A stretch of DNA of 64,000 bases from Acinetobacter defluvii. GTDB taxonomy: Bacteria > Pseudomonadota > Gammaproteobacteria > Pseudomonadales > Moraxellaceae. This document shows, in pieces, positions 1-9,387 of the stretch. The notes under the pieces are model-generated. The model saw only the letters and a list, made by a program, of their open reading frames with translations. It did no database searches and was not told the DNA's origin. Made by a program: the position numbers and the translations under genes. Within the stretch, counting starts at the first letter, position 1. Each line of letters starts with the position of its first letter. The stretch lies in the NCBI RefSeq assembly GCF_001704615.3, contig NZ_CP029397.2, positions 930,001-994,000 of the forward strand, written 5' to 3'.

Positions 1-1751
1 TGGTCACAGGAGGAGGAAGTTCGAGTGATATTAGTATTCGCGGGATGGGAAGCGCTTATACGCTCATTTTAGTCGACGGTAAAAAAGTAAATACACGTGC
101 TGTACGACCAAATAGTGATAATTCAGGTATTGAGCAAGGGTGGTTACCTGGAATTGGTGCAATTGAACGTATTGAAGTAGTACGTGGTCCAATGTCAGGT
201 TTGTATGGTTCAGATGCCATGGGTGGGGTGATTAATATTATTACTAAAAAAACCTCACAAGACTGGACAGGTACAGTGAAATTAGATTCAACATTGCAAG
301 AAGATCACCATTCTGGAAATCTCTATCAAGCAAATGCTTATGTTTCTGGCGCTTTAATAGAAAATTTATTAGGATTCAAAGCCAATGGAACTTTCTCACA
401 TCGTGAAGAAGATGAAATTATTGGGGGCTATAAAAAGCAAAGAATGCGTGCAGGTGGTGCTACTTTAAGCTTTACACCAAATGATTTGCATACACTAGAT
501 TTGACATATCAACGTTCCATTCAAAATCGTGATGGAACTGTAGGAAAAACCATTGAAGACAAAGCCAGTAAAAATGGTCCTGCAACAAACGCTTATAATG
601 ATTATTATCGTACAGAATACACACTTAGCCATCAAGGCGAGGTTGGCACTGTTCGTACTTCATCTTATATTCAACGGGAAGAAACTGACAATAAAACACG
701 GGAAATGCAAGCAGTAAATACAACATTTAATACAATTAATCAGTTTTATTGGGGAGATCACGATCTGAGTTTTGGGGGCTCATATTTAAAAGAAGAATTA
801 GATGATCAAGGAAATCAGTTAATAATCAGTGGTCAAAAAATCACAAGTCTAGACCGTTATAGTTGGGCATTATTTTTAGAAGATAACTGGAGAGTTTTTG
901 AACCTTTTACCTTAACCACATCTATTCGTTTGGATGAAGATGAGAAATTTGGCAGTCATTGGAGTCCAAAGATTTATGGGGTGTGGGAGTTAAATGATGA
1001 GTGGATTGTAAAAGGGGGCATTTCAACTGGATATAAAACACCAGCTTTAAGAGCAACAGTACCGGGTTGGGGGCAGGTCACAGGCGGTGGACTGCGTAAT
1101 GGTGTAATTATAGGCAATGAAAACCTAAAACCTGAAAAAAGTGTCAACTATGAAATGTCTTTGAACTGGGCAAATAATAAAAATTTAAATGCTTCTCTGA
1201 CGGTGTTTAATAGTGAATTTAAAGACAAAATCACTGAAGTAGGAAACTGTGACATTCAAGTAAATACTGAATGTGTGCTTTTTGGCGAGCAGTTCGATTT
1301 TATTCGTACGCGTGAAAATGTAGATAAAGCCAATATGCGTGGTGTTGAAGCAACCTTGGGTTGGAAAGTAACACCTGATTTGAATTGGACGGCAAACTAT
1401 ACATTTACAGATACTGAGCAAAAGAGTGGGCAGTTTAAAGGTAAGCCTTTAAATGAAATGCCTGAACATATGTTTAATACCACACTCGACTGGCAAAGCA
1501 CAGATCAAGTCAATATGTGGGGGCGTTATAACTTTAGAAGTGAAACCTCAGACTATCTTGGTCGTACCAGCATGTCACAAGGTAAACCTGCCTATGGCAT
1601 GATTGATGTAGGAATCAACTATAAACCAACCAGCCAAATTCAAATCGCTGCAGGTATTTATAACGTATTTGATAAGGAAATTGATACAGCGACATATAGT
1701 TATGTGTTAGATGGTCGCCGTTATAATTTAGGTTTGACTTATAATTTCTAA
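1..1751 (+). CDS. TonB-dependent outer-membrane receptor, CirA-like (5' end missing)
   Basis: Outer-membrane receptor for a ferric siderophore or similar ligand, driven by TonB. The reading frame is open from base 3, so the gene starts before the window; the ATG at 45 is internal, because the residues before it (TGGGSSSDISIRG) already belong to the plug domain. Plug motifs such as LILVDGKKVN, IERIEVVRGP and YGSDAMGGVINIITKK are followed by about 500 residues of beta-barrel ending in the aromatic C-terminus YNF expected for outer-membrane insertion. The sequence around RPNSDNSGIEQGWLP resembles the CirA/catecholate receptor branch. The substrate cannot be told from sequence. The signal peptide, TonB box and any Fur site lie outside the window. 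Confidence 0.93.
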   Translation, partial: VTGGGSSSDISIRGMGSAYTLILVDGKKVNTRAVRPNSDNSGIEQGWLPGIGAIERIEVVRGPMSGLYGSDAMGGVINIITKKTSQDWTGTVKLDSTLQEDHHSGNLYQANAYVSGALIENLLGFKANGTFSHREEDEIIGGYKKQRMRAGGATLSFTPNDLHTLDLTYQRSIQNRDGTVGKTIEDKASKNGPATNAYNDYYRTEYTLSHQGEVGTVRTSSYIQREETDNKTREMQAVNTTFNTINQFYWGDHDLSFGGSYLKEELDDQGNQLIISGQKITSLDRYSWALFLEDNWRVFEPFTLTTSIRLDEDEKFGSHWSPKIYGVWELNDEWIVKGGISTGYKTPALRATVPGWGQVTGGGLRNGVIIGNENLKPEKSVNYEMSLNWANNKNLNASLTVFNSEFKDKITEVGNCDIQVNTECVLFGEQFDFIRTRENVDKANMRGVEATLGWKVTPDLNWTANYTFTDTEQKSGQFKGKPLNEMPEHMFNTTLDWQSTDQVNMWGRYNFRSETSDYLGRTSMSQGKPAYGMIDVGINYKPTSQIQIAAGIYNVFDKEIDTATYSYVLDGRRYNLGLTYNF

Positions 1752-1870
1752 AATTGAGTGATTAAAAATAGCATACACAAAGACTTGATGAGTTTGTGTA
1801 GGGTGAGTTTTTTCCAAGAAAAACACGTAAATATTGAGATACTTACGTGTTTTAAAATATTCAAAATAGA

Positions 1871-2881
1871 CTACGCATTTTTATCTATTTGGAGTATCTT
1901 TAAAGTCTGTTTAGAATAATAAAACTTCTCTAGATAGCATCGAGCTCGTGTTCTAAGTTGTTCTGATGAAACGAGATGTTGAATAATTGGGCTAAGTAAG
2001 CTTTGCAATTCATGTTCAATCAATGCTTCATCAATATTTAAATCACGTAACAATAAATCAAAAGGGCGTTCTTGATTACGGATATACCAGGCATATACAC
2101 CATCATGAACTTGCTGTTGAAGATAATTCGTTTGACGTAAATGTTCCCAAACTTCATGCCCCATGCCTACGGTATTTGGTAAATCATTTACTTCGACATA
2201 ATTACGCACAACGTTTAAAGGCTGCTTTTTGATTTTATGCCATAAATTTGCTTGGAAATGATAGAGCTTGTCATCATCAAAATGTTGGTTAATCACCTGC
2301 TCACTGAGTTGACTGATTTTGATGATATTTTTTTGCAAATAATGTTTTACCGTATCATCTAAATTGGTATCTATGACCGTTTCTAAAACAGATTTGCCCA
2401 TTTTCATAAAGCGGCCAACGCCTGGCACTTTTTTATTCATCACTGAATTATCCATATAGTCTTGGATCGAGTGATGAATCAATTGCGTAAGCATCACTGA
2501 AAATGCTGGATTATTCACGACTCTATGAATCAAGGCTTTACGGTGTGAAGACTTACTTGCAACGTATTGTGCGATTTTATCAATGGTTTTGACAGGGATA
2601 ATCTCTTCGATACTGGTGTTGTCATTGCTTGGATGAATCAGCGCAAAACGGATATGCTCCCAGATTTGTTCAATTAAAAACTCACTTGCAGGTGTTGCTA
2701 AGATTTGTTTTTGCAACAATTGGTTAATTTGCTCAAAACTCCAAATATTTTGCAGAGTTTGTTTTCTAAACCAAAGGTAAAATTCTTTAAATTCAGTTTG
2801 AATGGTGTCAGACTGAGCAAATTCTTGATCTAAAAAAGCCAGTTGCGCGTCGATTAATTGTTCAATTACTGGATGAGTCAT
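1871..2881 (-). CDS. Conserved hypothetical protein, 336 aa
   Basis: I do not recognise a family. The protein has no signal peptide and no clear membrane segment, is mostly predicted helix, and is rich in Gln, His and Leu, which suggests a soluble cytoplasmic protein. An AAGG ribosome-binding site lies 8 bases before the ATG at 2881. It is 14 bases downstream of the alpha/beta hydrolase gene on the same strand, so the two are probably co-transcribed. The gene is full length with normal local codon use. Function unknown. Confidence 0.75.
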   Translation of the reverse strand: MTHPVIEQLIDAQLAFLDQEFAQSDTIQTEFKEFYLWFRKQTLQNIWSFEQINQLLQKQILATPASEFLIEQIWEHIRFALIHPSNDNTSIEEIIPVKTIDKIAQYVASKSSHRKALIHRVVNNPAFSVMLTQLIHHSIQDYMDNSVMNKKVPGVGRFMKMGKSVLETVIDTNLDDTVKHYLQKNIIKISQLSEQVINQHFDDDKLYHFQANLWHKIKKQPLNVVRNYVEVNDLPNTVGMGHEVWEHLRQTNYLQQQVHDGVYAWYIRNQERPFDLLLRDLNIDEALIEHELQSLLSPIIQHLVSSEQLRTRARCYLEKFYYSKQTLKILQIDKNA

Positions 2882-2895
2882 AAATTAAACCTTCA

Positions 2896-3918
2896 TTATA
2901 AAATCTTTTGATCAGCCAAAGGATTTTTTTGCAATTGAACTTTATTTAAAAAACTGAGATAGGCATCTACAACCTTTGTGGAGGCTTCTAATAAGGGCAT
3001 ATGTCCAACTCGATCTAAGAGTATAGGTGTTTCGCTACGTTTAATAATCGTTTTTAATTCTTGTGCAACTTCTACATTGACGATCTGATCTTGTTTTCCC
3101 CATAAGATCAGGGTGGGTGCTTCAATATTTCTGACCATCGTTGCAAATGAAGTGGTGGTGTAGAGTTTATTTAAGGCATCAAGTTGATCAATGACTTTTT
3201 TATTGTCTTGGGCTTTTAATATTAATAACTTTTCACGTTCATTGTTAATAATGCTCGGTGTGAAAGGAGGATTATACATGACTTTTTTCATGACAAAATT
3301 CAAATCCCCAGACTGTGCCACTAACAACTGTTTGAGATAGACAGGATTTTTTAAGTAATTGGTATTGTTACTTTTAAACACACCACCCGAGCTCAATAGA
3401 AATAAACTTTGCGTATCAAAAGGATATTGTGACGCGTAGAACATCGCAATTGAGCCACCTAAAGAATGTCCAACCACATTTAAGTTATTTTGAATACGTG
3501 CTGCCTCAATAAATCGGCGCAGTTGTTCGGTTACATTGGGAACGGAAATATCAAAATTTTCAGAAACTTGTGTTGTACCTGCAAAAGGTAGATCAGGAAT
3601 AATCACATGATAATATGGTGTAAGTTGCTGAGCTACATCATTCCATGTATCTCGGCTACTGCCTAAACCATGAATCAGTAAAATAGTTGGTTTGCTACGA
3701 TCACCGCCTTCGCTATATGACCAAGCCACATCCCCTACACGTAACGTTTTACTAGATAGACCTGCCCAGGCTCTCTCTTCTTGTAATATCTTTTGGTAAT
3801 CAAGGGTGTCTACTGCTGCATGTGTGCTGCTCAAGCTTAAGCCAGATAGACCGATACTACTGAAAATAACTGCTGCTCTACAAAATTTGAGAAAAGTTTT
3901 TGAGGGCATTTGAGGCAT
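2896..3918 (-). CDS. Exported alpha/beta-fold hydrolase (lipase/esterase-like)
   Basis: Serine hydrolase of the alpha/beta fold, probably acting on an ester in the periplasm or envelope. I start it at 3918 (340 aa), not at the upstream ATG at 4002, because AGAAGGAA sits just before this ATG and the new N-terminus reads as a signal peptide (FLKFCRAAVIFSSIGLSGLS, then a likely cut after THA). The oxyanion loop IHGLGSS is near residues 82-88, the nucleophile elbow GHSLGGS at about 150-156 (Ser152), the probable acid is in WGKQDQIV and the catalytic His in DRVGHMPLLE. The substrate is unknown. It probably shares a transcript with the 336-aa gene downstream. Confidence 0.85.
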   Translation of the reverse strand: MPQMPSKTFLKFCRAAVIFSSIGLSGLSLSSTHAAVDTLDYQKILQEERAWAGLSSKTLRVGDVAWSYSEGGDRSKPTILLIHGLGSSRDTWNDVAQQLTPYYHVIIPDLPFAGTTQVSENFDISVPNVTEQLRRFIEAARIQNNLNVVGHSLGGSIAMFYASQYPFDTQSLFLLSSGGVFKSNNTNYLKNPVYLKQLLVAQSGDLNFVMKKVMYNPPFTPSIINNEREKLLILKAQDNKKVIDQLDALNKLYTTTSFATMVRNIEAPTLILWGKQDQIVNVEVAQELKTIIKRSETPILLDRVGHMPLLEASTKVVDAYLSFLNKVQLQKNPLADQKIL

Positions 3919-4243
3919 GTATCTGATTCCTTCTGAACAATTCATCATTATATAAAGCAAACACAAATTTTTGATGACCTTATTTGCGGAAAATCTTGTC
4001 ATATTTTACACGAGCTATTATTTCTAATAGACATTGTTTATAAAATAATCTGAAAATATGAGGAAAACGTTAAGTAATTCAAATTATTTGTTTATTGTGT
4101 AGATTAATTAAATAGTAAAAGTATGTTTGAATGAAAAATTAACATTTAACTTAAATTGTAACAGAGTTTATATTTAGTCAGTGACTTTCAAAAAACAGAA
4201 GATTAAAATAATTTAAAATTTAAAACATGAATGGAAACTCCCC

Positions 4244-4858
4244 ATGCTAACTGCAGAAGAAGCTTTAGAACGTTTGAAAAAGGGCAATCAACGTTTTGTT
4301 AATGGTGAAACTAATCACACCAAGATGTTGTCCCATCAACAACGTGCAGAAATGGCAGAAAGCCAAGAACCTTTTGCGATTATTTTAGGATGTTCAGACT
4401 CGCGTGTACCTGCTGAAATGGTATTTGACCAAGGTTTGGGTGATTTATTTGTGATCCGTGTGGCAGGGAATATTGTCGCACCTTCACAAGTGGGTAGCGT
4501 AGAGTTTGCGGCTGAAAGTTTTGGTTGTCCTGTGGTGATTGTACTAGGGCATACACATTGTGGTGCGATTAGCTCTACCATCAAGGCATTACAAAACCCA
4601 CAAACACCACCCTCTGCAAACTTAATGTCGATTGTGAATCGTGTACGACCATCTGTGGAAATTTTGATGCAGACTGAACTAAAAGATGATTTAGAAAAAT
4701 TATCTAAGCATGCAGTTCGTGCTAACGTATTTGGCTCTGTTAATCAGCTTCGTCATGGTTCTGCGGTTTTAGAAAATTTGATTGCCAAAGGTAAACTTAA
4801 GGTTGTAGGGGCTGAATATTCACTGGAAACGGGTGAAGTATTATTTTACGATTTTTGA
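4244..4858 (+). CDS. can: Beta-class carbonic anhydrase
   Basis: Zinc enzyme interconverting CO2 and bicarbonate in the cytoplasm, supplying bicarbonate for carboxylations including fatty-acid and purine synthesis. The 204-aa protein has the beta-class signatures: CSDSRVPAE (Cys50 zinc ligand and the Asp52/Arg54 dyad) and GHTHCGA (His103 and Cys106 zinc ligands). Length is normal for the family. The gene stands alone, diverges from the hydrolase at 3918 and is followed by a strong hairpin terminator at 4896. The symbol rests on family resemblance; Acinetobacter genomes may carry several beta-class paralogues. Confidence 0.92.
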   Translation: MLTAEEALERLKKGNQRFVNGETNHTKMLSHQQRAEMAESQEPFAIILGCSDSRVPAEMVFDQGLGDLFVIRVAGNIVAPSQVGSVEFAAESFGCPVVIVLGHTHCGAISSTIKALQNPQTPPSANLMSIVNRVRPSVEILMQTELKDDLEKLSKHAVRANVFGSVNQLRHGSAVLENLIAKGKLKVVGAEYSLETGEVLFYDF

Positions 4859-4895
4859 ATTTAAGTCTTTATAAATTCAGATAGACAGTAGCAAT

Positions 4896-4925
4896 AAAAA
4901 ATCCCACAGCGAGGTGGGATTTTTT
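4896..4925 (+). terminator. Rho-independent terminator, probably bidirectional
   Basis: The stem AAAAATCCCAC pairs with GTGGGATTTTT around the 6-base loop AGCGAG. It carries a T-run on the + strand and an A-run in front, so it can end both the carbonic anhydrase transcript and the convergent fadL-type transcript. Confidence 0.85.
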
Positions 4926-4938
4926 ATGTGTTTACATT

Positions 4939-6411
4939 TTAGAATTTATAACCAATTTTTAGACCATATGCGATTGCATTGCTATCAGAGAAGCTAGCAA
5001 CTTTGCGATGGCTTTCACCTGCTTGTGCACCAGTTTGAGCATCAGCATCACCCAACCAGAAATACTTCACACCACCAGCAATAAATGTTGCAGGTGTAGG
5101 GCTATATTGAACACCTAAACCAGCATTCCAATAACCTTCAGTTGGACCAAGTGTAGAGACAGGATTACCCGCACCAGAGTCCCAACCTACTGAAACATTA
5201 CCTGCCCATTTATCGTTAAGTTTACGACCTACACCAGCAGTTACAGAATATTGATCATCCGAGTATTCAACAAGATTAAAACCATTTGGACGATTAACAA
5301 GATTACCAATTGCTTCAGAAACCTTACCGAACTTATAAGGTCGAATAGCGAAGTCTTTCCAATTCACCCAGCGAAGATTCGCAAAAGCAACTGTATTTTC
5401 CATGATTCCTGTTTGGAAATCTAGATTCACAGATTGTGGTGTAGTAATCGTTGTTTTTCCTGGCGTTTTCATCGCTGTGATTTGTTCAGCTGTAACCCCC
5501 AACCCAGCCAATACTGCTGGATGACGATCTAATGCACTTTCCACGGAAAGACGTTCAACAGCATTAACGTCATGATCAATTTCAGAGCGATAAGTGATTG
5601 ATGCTTTTAAAGCGATTTCTGGAATTTGATAAGCTGCACCAGCCAACCAACCTGTACCACCAGTTTCTTTAATGTTGGCATCATAACCATTGTATAGGCT
5701 ATAAGCAGTACCACGTAGGTTTACGTTACCTTTAATAGTTTGATAAACTCCACCAGCATATAAGTTAATATTTTTGGTCGGTTGAAAACCGAAAACTAAA
5801 GATAAGTTTTGAGTATCTACTTCAACATTGGTATTACCTTTGCCTAAGCTCGCATTTGCATCAGCTAAACCTGTTGCTAAAGCTACTAGGGGTTTACTAG
5901 CCTCTTTTAAAACAGCATTAGTTGCATCTGCTTGACTTAGACCCTTTTGCATCAATGCACCAATTGCTTGTTTAGCAGCATCAGATTGCATATATGCTTG
6001 AATTTTAGCTTTACCAGCATCAGCTAATGCGTCAAGTTTTTGTTGAGGTAAAACAGTATCTGCACCAGGATGAGACACAAAAGCATTTTCACCATGATAT
6101 GCTGCCTTAGCACCAAATGGTTGATCATATAAAAGACCAAATGAAATATTGTCAGTCAGTTGCAGTTTTAGTGCTGCTGAAGGAAAGTAATAATCGTCAG
6201 CCATATCTTCGATGTTACGTCGAGTTGGTGTTTCTCCACTTTCTACTCCTTCAACCGTTGGATCTAAAATAGAAATGCCTGCTTCAAAATAGTTGTTTGG
6301 TTGTAAAAAAGCTGCCATCGATTGACCAGATCGATCTAACGCTGCTGCAAAAACGCTTGTTGCTGGTAGTGTTGCAAATAAAATTGCAGTTGTTAACGTT
6401 TTTAATTTCAT
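4939..6411 (-). CDS. FadL/OmpP1-family outer-membrane transport protein
   Basis: Outer-membrane beta-barrel of the FadL/TodX/OmpP1 family, which passes long-chain fatty acids or other hydrophobic compounds across the outer membrane. The signal peptide is about residues 1-23 (cut near FAA-ALDR), and the mature N-terminus with GQSMAAFLQPNNY matches the FadL hatch region. Barrel strands run to the C-terminal YGLKIGYKF with a terminal Phe. It is 490 aa, longer than E. coli FadL (about 446), because of an Ala-rich, probably helical stretch at residues 120-195. A perfect inverted repeat at 6452-6490 lies 41 bases before the start and may be an operator. The substrate is not predictable. Confidence 0.87.
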   Translation of the reverse strand: MKLKTLTTAILFATLPATSVFAAALDRSGQSMAAFLQPNNYFEAGISILDPTVEGVESGETPTRRNIEDMADDYYFPSAALKLQLTDNISFGLLYDQPFGAKAAYHGENAFVSHPGADTVLPQQKLDALADAGKAKIQAYMQSDAAKQAIGALMQKGLSQADATNAVLKEASKPLVALATGLADANASLGKGNTNVEVDTQNLSLVFGFQPTKNINLYAGGVYQTIKGNVNLRGTAYSLYNGYDANIKETGGTGWLAGAAYQIPEIALKASITYRSEIDHDVNAVERLSVESALDRHPAVLAGLGVTAEQITAMKTPGKTTITTPQSVNLDFQTGIMENTVAFANLRWVNWKDFAIRPYKFGKVSEAIGNLVNRPNGFNLVEYSDDQYSVTAGVGRKLNDKWAGNVSVGWDSGAGNPVSTLGPTEGYWNAGLGVQYSPTPATFIAGGVKYFWLGDADAQTGAQAGESHRKVASFSDSNAIAYGLKIGYKF

Positions 6412-6930
6412 TTTAGTTTTTCCCTAGACCATAAAATGAATGATTTGAAGCATTTGTAAACAAAACTTAGAATATTTGTGGTTTACAAATAATGTTTGGA
6501 ATTTACTACTTTTTACAAAATAACATATAAAAAATAAGAGTAAATACTCTAAGTATTGAAAATACGAAAAAAATGTAAACGGTATAGTTTATAATTTATG
6601 CTATATTTTATTAAGACTATATGAATCAAATGCTTAACTAGTTAAGCTTAGATGAAAGTATATTAAAATGAAGATGTTCTTTGCTAAATAAAAATACATT
6701 GAAAACATAGCGTTTTTATTTGCTGGTTTTTGTGTTGAAAGATTTAACTGAGGCATAACATACTAAAGCACTCACTACGATCAAATAGATAGTATGTGTA
6801 TAAATAATTGACGTTGAAAAAGTCCTATAGAGAGTTAGTGATTATTAATGATAGGAGGATTGATTGTAATATTGTATTTGCTATTGCAATCTATCTAATA
6901 TGAAACAAATCTGAACAATAGGATAGTGTT
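6412..6930. other. 519-bp intergenic region between divergent fadL-type and thioesterase genes
   Basis: Very AT-rich, with no open frame of interest. It must hold the promoters of both divergent genes. The only clear structure is the inverted repeat at 6452-6490. I see no tRNA, riboswitch or terminator in it. Confidence 0.6.
6452..6490. promoter_or_regulatory. Perfect 10-bp inverted repeat, candidate operator of the FadL-type gene
   Basis: ATTTGTAAAC (6452-6461) and GTTTACAAAT (6481-6490) are exact reverse complements, 29 bp apart start to start, close to three helical turns. They lie 41-79 bases upstream of the FadL-family start. No T-run follows either arm, so a terminator is unlikely. A dimeric repressor or activator site is an inference from symmetry and position. 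Confidence 0.45.
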
Positions 6931-7371
6931 GTGGCAACCACATTTTTTGATTTAAAGTTAACAGTACAACCTGAACATATTGATATTTTAGGGCATGTCA
7001 ATAATGTGGTGTATGTGGCGTGGATGCAGGAGGTTGCAAAAGCACATATAGACGCTTTAGGCTTGGGCGTGAAAGATTATTTAGAATTAAAACATGCAAT
7101 GGTTGCAGTAGAGCATCATGTCCAATATCGCAAAGCTGCGTTTGAGGGGGATGAAATTATTTTAAGAACATGGCTCAATGACATCAATGCGTTATTTTCA
7201 TTCCGCCAATATGCTTTTTTTCGTGCAGCAGATCAAGTATTGTTATTCACAGGTAGTACCAAATGGGCATGTGTAGAGATTGCCACAGGACGTCCAAAAC
7301 GTTTATCTCCCACATTTATTCAAGCCTATCAGCCTTTAGATGAAAATATTAATCCTTATGATTTTAAGTGA
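6931..7371 (+). CDS. Hotdog-fold acyl-CoA thioesterase (4HBT/YbgC-like)
   Basis: Probable acyl-CoA thioesterase of the single-domain hotdog family, 146 aa. The signature HIDILGHVNNVVYVAWMQ carries the Asp/His/Asn cluster of the 4-hydroxybenzoyl-CoA thioesterase group. The start is GTG at 6931, with AGGA 7 bases upstream. It is unrelated in position to the tol operon; the true ybgC-type gene is at 43478, so the window has two hotdog thioesterases. It lies 176 bases before lepA on the same strand. Substrate chain length cannot be inferred. Confidence 0.85.
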   Translation: MATTFFDLKLTVQPEHIDILGHVNNVVYVAWMQEVAKAHIDALGLGVKDYLELKHAMVAVEHHVQYRKAAFEGDEIILRTWLNDINALFSFRQYAFFRAADQVLLFTGSTKWACVEIATGRPKRLSPTFIQAYQPLDENINPYDFK

Positions 7372-7468
7372 GCTAAAAGTATTTTAAAAAGCTTTTGTTG
7401 AGTTGCTTCGTTTTTAAATAATTCAAGTGCCTGATGATTATTATGGATACTTTAAAAAAACCATCTGC

Positions 7469-7474
7469 TATAAT
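7469..7474 (+). promoter_or_regulatory. Candidate -10 box upstream of lepA
   Basis: A perfect TATAAT lies 74 bases before the lepA start. No good -35 hexamer is visible 16-18 bases upstream, so this is only a suggestion for the lepA-lepB promoter. Confidence 0.35.
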
Positions 7475-7547
7475 CCCTCGCAATTTCTATTCAGCTTTTG
7501 TTATGTATATTTTTCAGTACATAGCGTGTTTTTCTTCAAGGTAGCCC

Positions 7548-9365
7548 ATGGCGCAAGCTAAAAAATCTGTCGATATTAAAAATATTCGTAATTTCAGTAT
7601 CATCGCGCATATCGACCACGGAAAGTCGACACTTGCAGACCGTTTCATTCAGACATGTGGTGGTTTACAAGACCGTGAAATGCAAGCGCAAGTTCTGGAC
7701 TCCATGGAATTAGAGCGTGAACGTGGGATTACCATCAAGGCGACTTCTGTGACCTTATATTACACTCATCCTAATGGTCAAGAATACCAGCTGAACTTCA
7801 TTGATACCCCAGGACACGTAGACTTTTCTTATGAAGTATCACGTTCTTTGGCTGCGTGTGAAGGTGCATTATTGGTCGTGGATGCTGCACAAGGTGTAGA
7901 AGCCCAGTCTGTTGCTAACTGCTATACAGCGATTGAACAAGGTTTGGAAGTTCTTCCAATCTTAAATAAAATCGATTTACCCCAAGCAGAACCTGAACGT
8001 GTCATTCAAGAAATTGAAGATATTATCGGGATTGAAGCAACTGAAGCCCCTACTTGTTCAGCAAAAACAGGTTTAGGGATTGAAGGTGTATTAGAAACAT
8101 TGGTCAATGTTATTCCTGCACCCGAAGGTGATCGTGATGCACCCTTACAAGCATTGATTGTCGACTCATGGTTTGATAATTACTTAGGGGTTGTGTCTTT
8201 GGTGCGAGTAAAACAAGGACGTGTCAAAAAAGGCGACAAAATGTTGATGAAATCAACAGGTCAGTCGCACATTATTACCTCTGTCGGTATTTTTAATCCA
8301 AAACATACTGAAACAGGTATTTTGGAAGCTGGTGAAGTCGGCTTCGTGATCGCGGGGATTAAAGATATTTTTGGTGCGCCAGTGGGTGATACCATTACTT
8401 TAGCAACAACACCTGAAGTTGCTTCATTACCGGGCTTTAAAAAGGTTAAACCTCAGGTATATGCAGGTTTATTCCCAATCGATGCCAGTGATTTTGAACC
8501 ATTCCGTGAAGCATTACATAAGCTACAAATTAATGATTCAGCATTATTCTTTGAACCTGAAAGCTCTGATGCTTTAGGTTTTGGTTTCCGTTGTGGTTTC
8601 TTGGGAATGCTACACATGGAGATCGTGCAAGAGCGTTTAGAGCGTGAGTACGATTTAGACCTGATTTCTTCAGCACCGACTGTAATCTATGAGGCGGTGA
8701 TGAAAAGTGGTGAAACGATTTATATCGACAGCCCATCAAAAATGCCAGATGGTTCAACCGTTGAAGATTTACGTGAACCGATTGCAGAGTGTCATATTTT
8801 GGTACCGCAAGATTATTTGGGTAATGTCATGACTTTGTGTGTTGAGCGCCGTGGAGTGCAAAAAGACATGAAGTTTATGGCAAACCAAGTGTCGATTACC
8901 TTTGAAATCCCGATGGCTGAAGTGGTGATGGATTTCTTTGACAAATTAAAATCATGCTCGCGCGGCTTTGCCTCACTTGATTACAATTTTGTACGTTTTG
9001 AGTCTTCATCTTTGGTTAAGGTTGATGTGCTAATTAATGGTGAAAAGGTAGATGCTTTAGCCATGATTTGTCACCGTCAAGATGCTCGCCATCGTGGTAT
9101 TGCTTTGGTTGAAAAAATGAAAGATTTGATTCCACGTCAAATGTTTGATGTTGCGATTCAAGCAGCAATCGGTGCACAAATTATTGCGCGATCTACTGTA
9201 AAAGCGATGCGTAAAAACGTATTGGCAAAATGTTATGGTGGTGACGTTTCACGTAAGAAGAAACTGTTATCGAAACAAAAAGAAGGTAAGAAACGCATGA
9301 AACAAGTGGGTAGTGTTGAAATCCCACAAGAAGCGTTCTTGGCTGTATTAAAAGTCGATAGATAA
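7548..9365 (+). CDS. lepA: Elongation factor 4 (LepA), ribosome back-translocating GTPase
   Basis: Translational GTPase that binds stalled or mistranslocated ribosomes. The 605-aa protein matches the family's near-invariant length. G1 is AHIDHGKST (about residues 20-28), the switch II region is [12 protein letters not shown], and G4 is NKIDLP. The LepA-specific C-terminal domain is recognisable in the basic segment around [24 protein letters not shown] precedes the ATG. lepB starts 22 bases after its stop, the classic lepA-lepB pair. Confidence 0.98.
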   Translation: MAQAKKSVDIKNIRNFSIIAHIDHGKSTLADRFIQTCGGLQDREMQAQVLDSMELERERGITIKATSVTLYYTHPNGQEYQLNFIDTPGHVDFSYEVSRSLAACEGALLVVDAAQGVEAQSVANCYTAIEQGLEVLPILNKIDLPQAEPERVIQEIEDIIGIEATEAPTCSAKTGLGIEGVLETLVNVIPAPEGDRDAPLQALIVDSWFDNYLGVVSLVRVKQGRVKKGDKMLMKSTGQSHIITSVGIFNPKHTETGILEAGEVGFVIAGIKDIFGAPVGDTITLATTPEVASLPGFKKVKPQVYAGLFPIDASDFEPFREALHKLQINDSALFFEPESSDALGFGFRCGFLGMLHMEIVQERLEREYDLDLISSAPTVIYEAVMKSGETIYIDSPSKMPDGSTVEDLREPIAECHILVPQDYLGNVMTLCVERRGVQKDMKFMANQVSITFEIPMAEVVMDFFDKLKSCSRGFASLDYNFVRFESSSLVKVDVLINGEKVDALAMICHRQDARHRGIALVEKMKDLIPRQMFDVAIQAAIGAQIIARSTVKAMRKNVLAKCYGGDVSRKKKLLSKQKEGKKRMKQVGSVEIPQEAFLAVLKVDR

Positions 9366-9387
9366 GAAGTAAGAGGTCGTATCGCTC

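Noticed and set aside
45..47. ATG at 45 as the start of the TonB receptor
   Set aside because: The frame is open to the window edge and encodes plug-domain residues before it.
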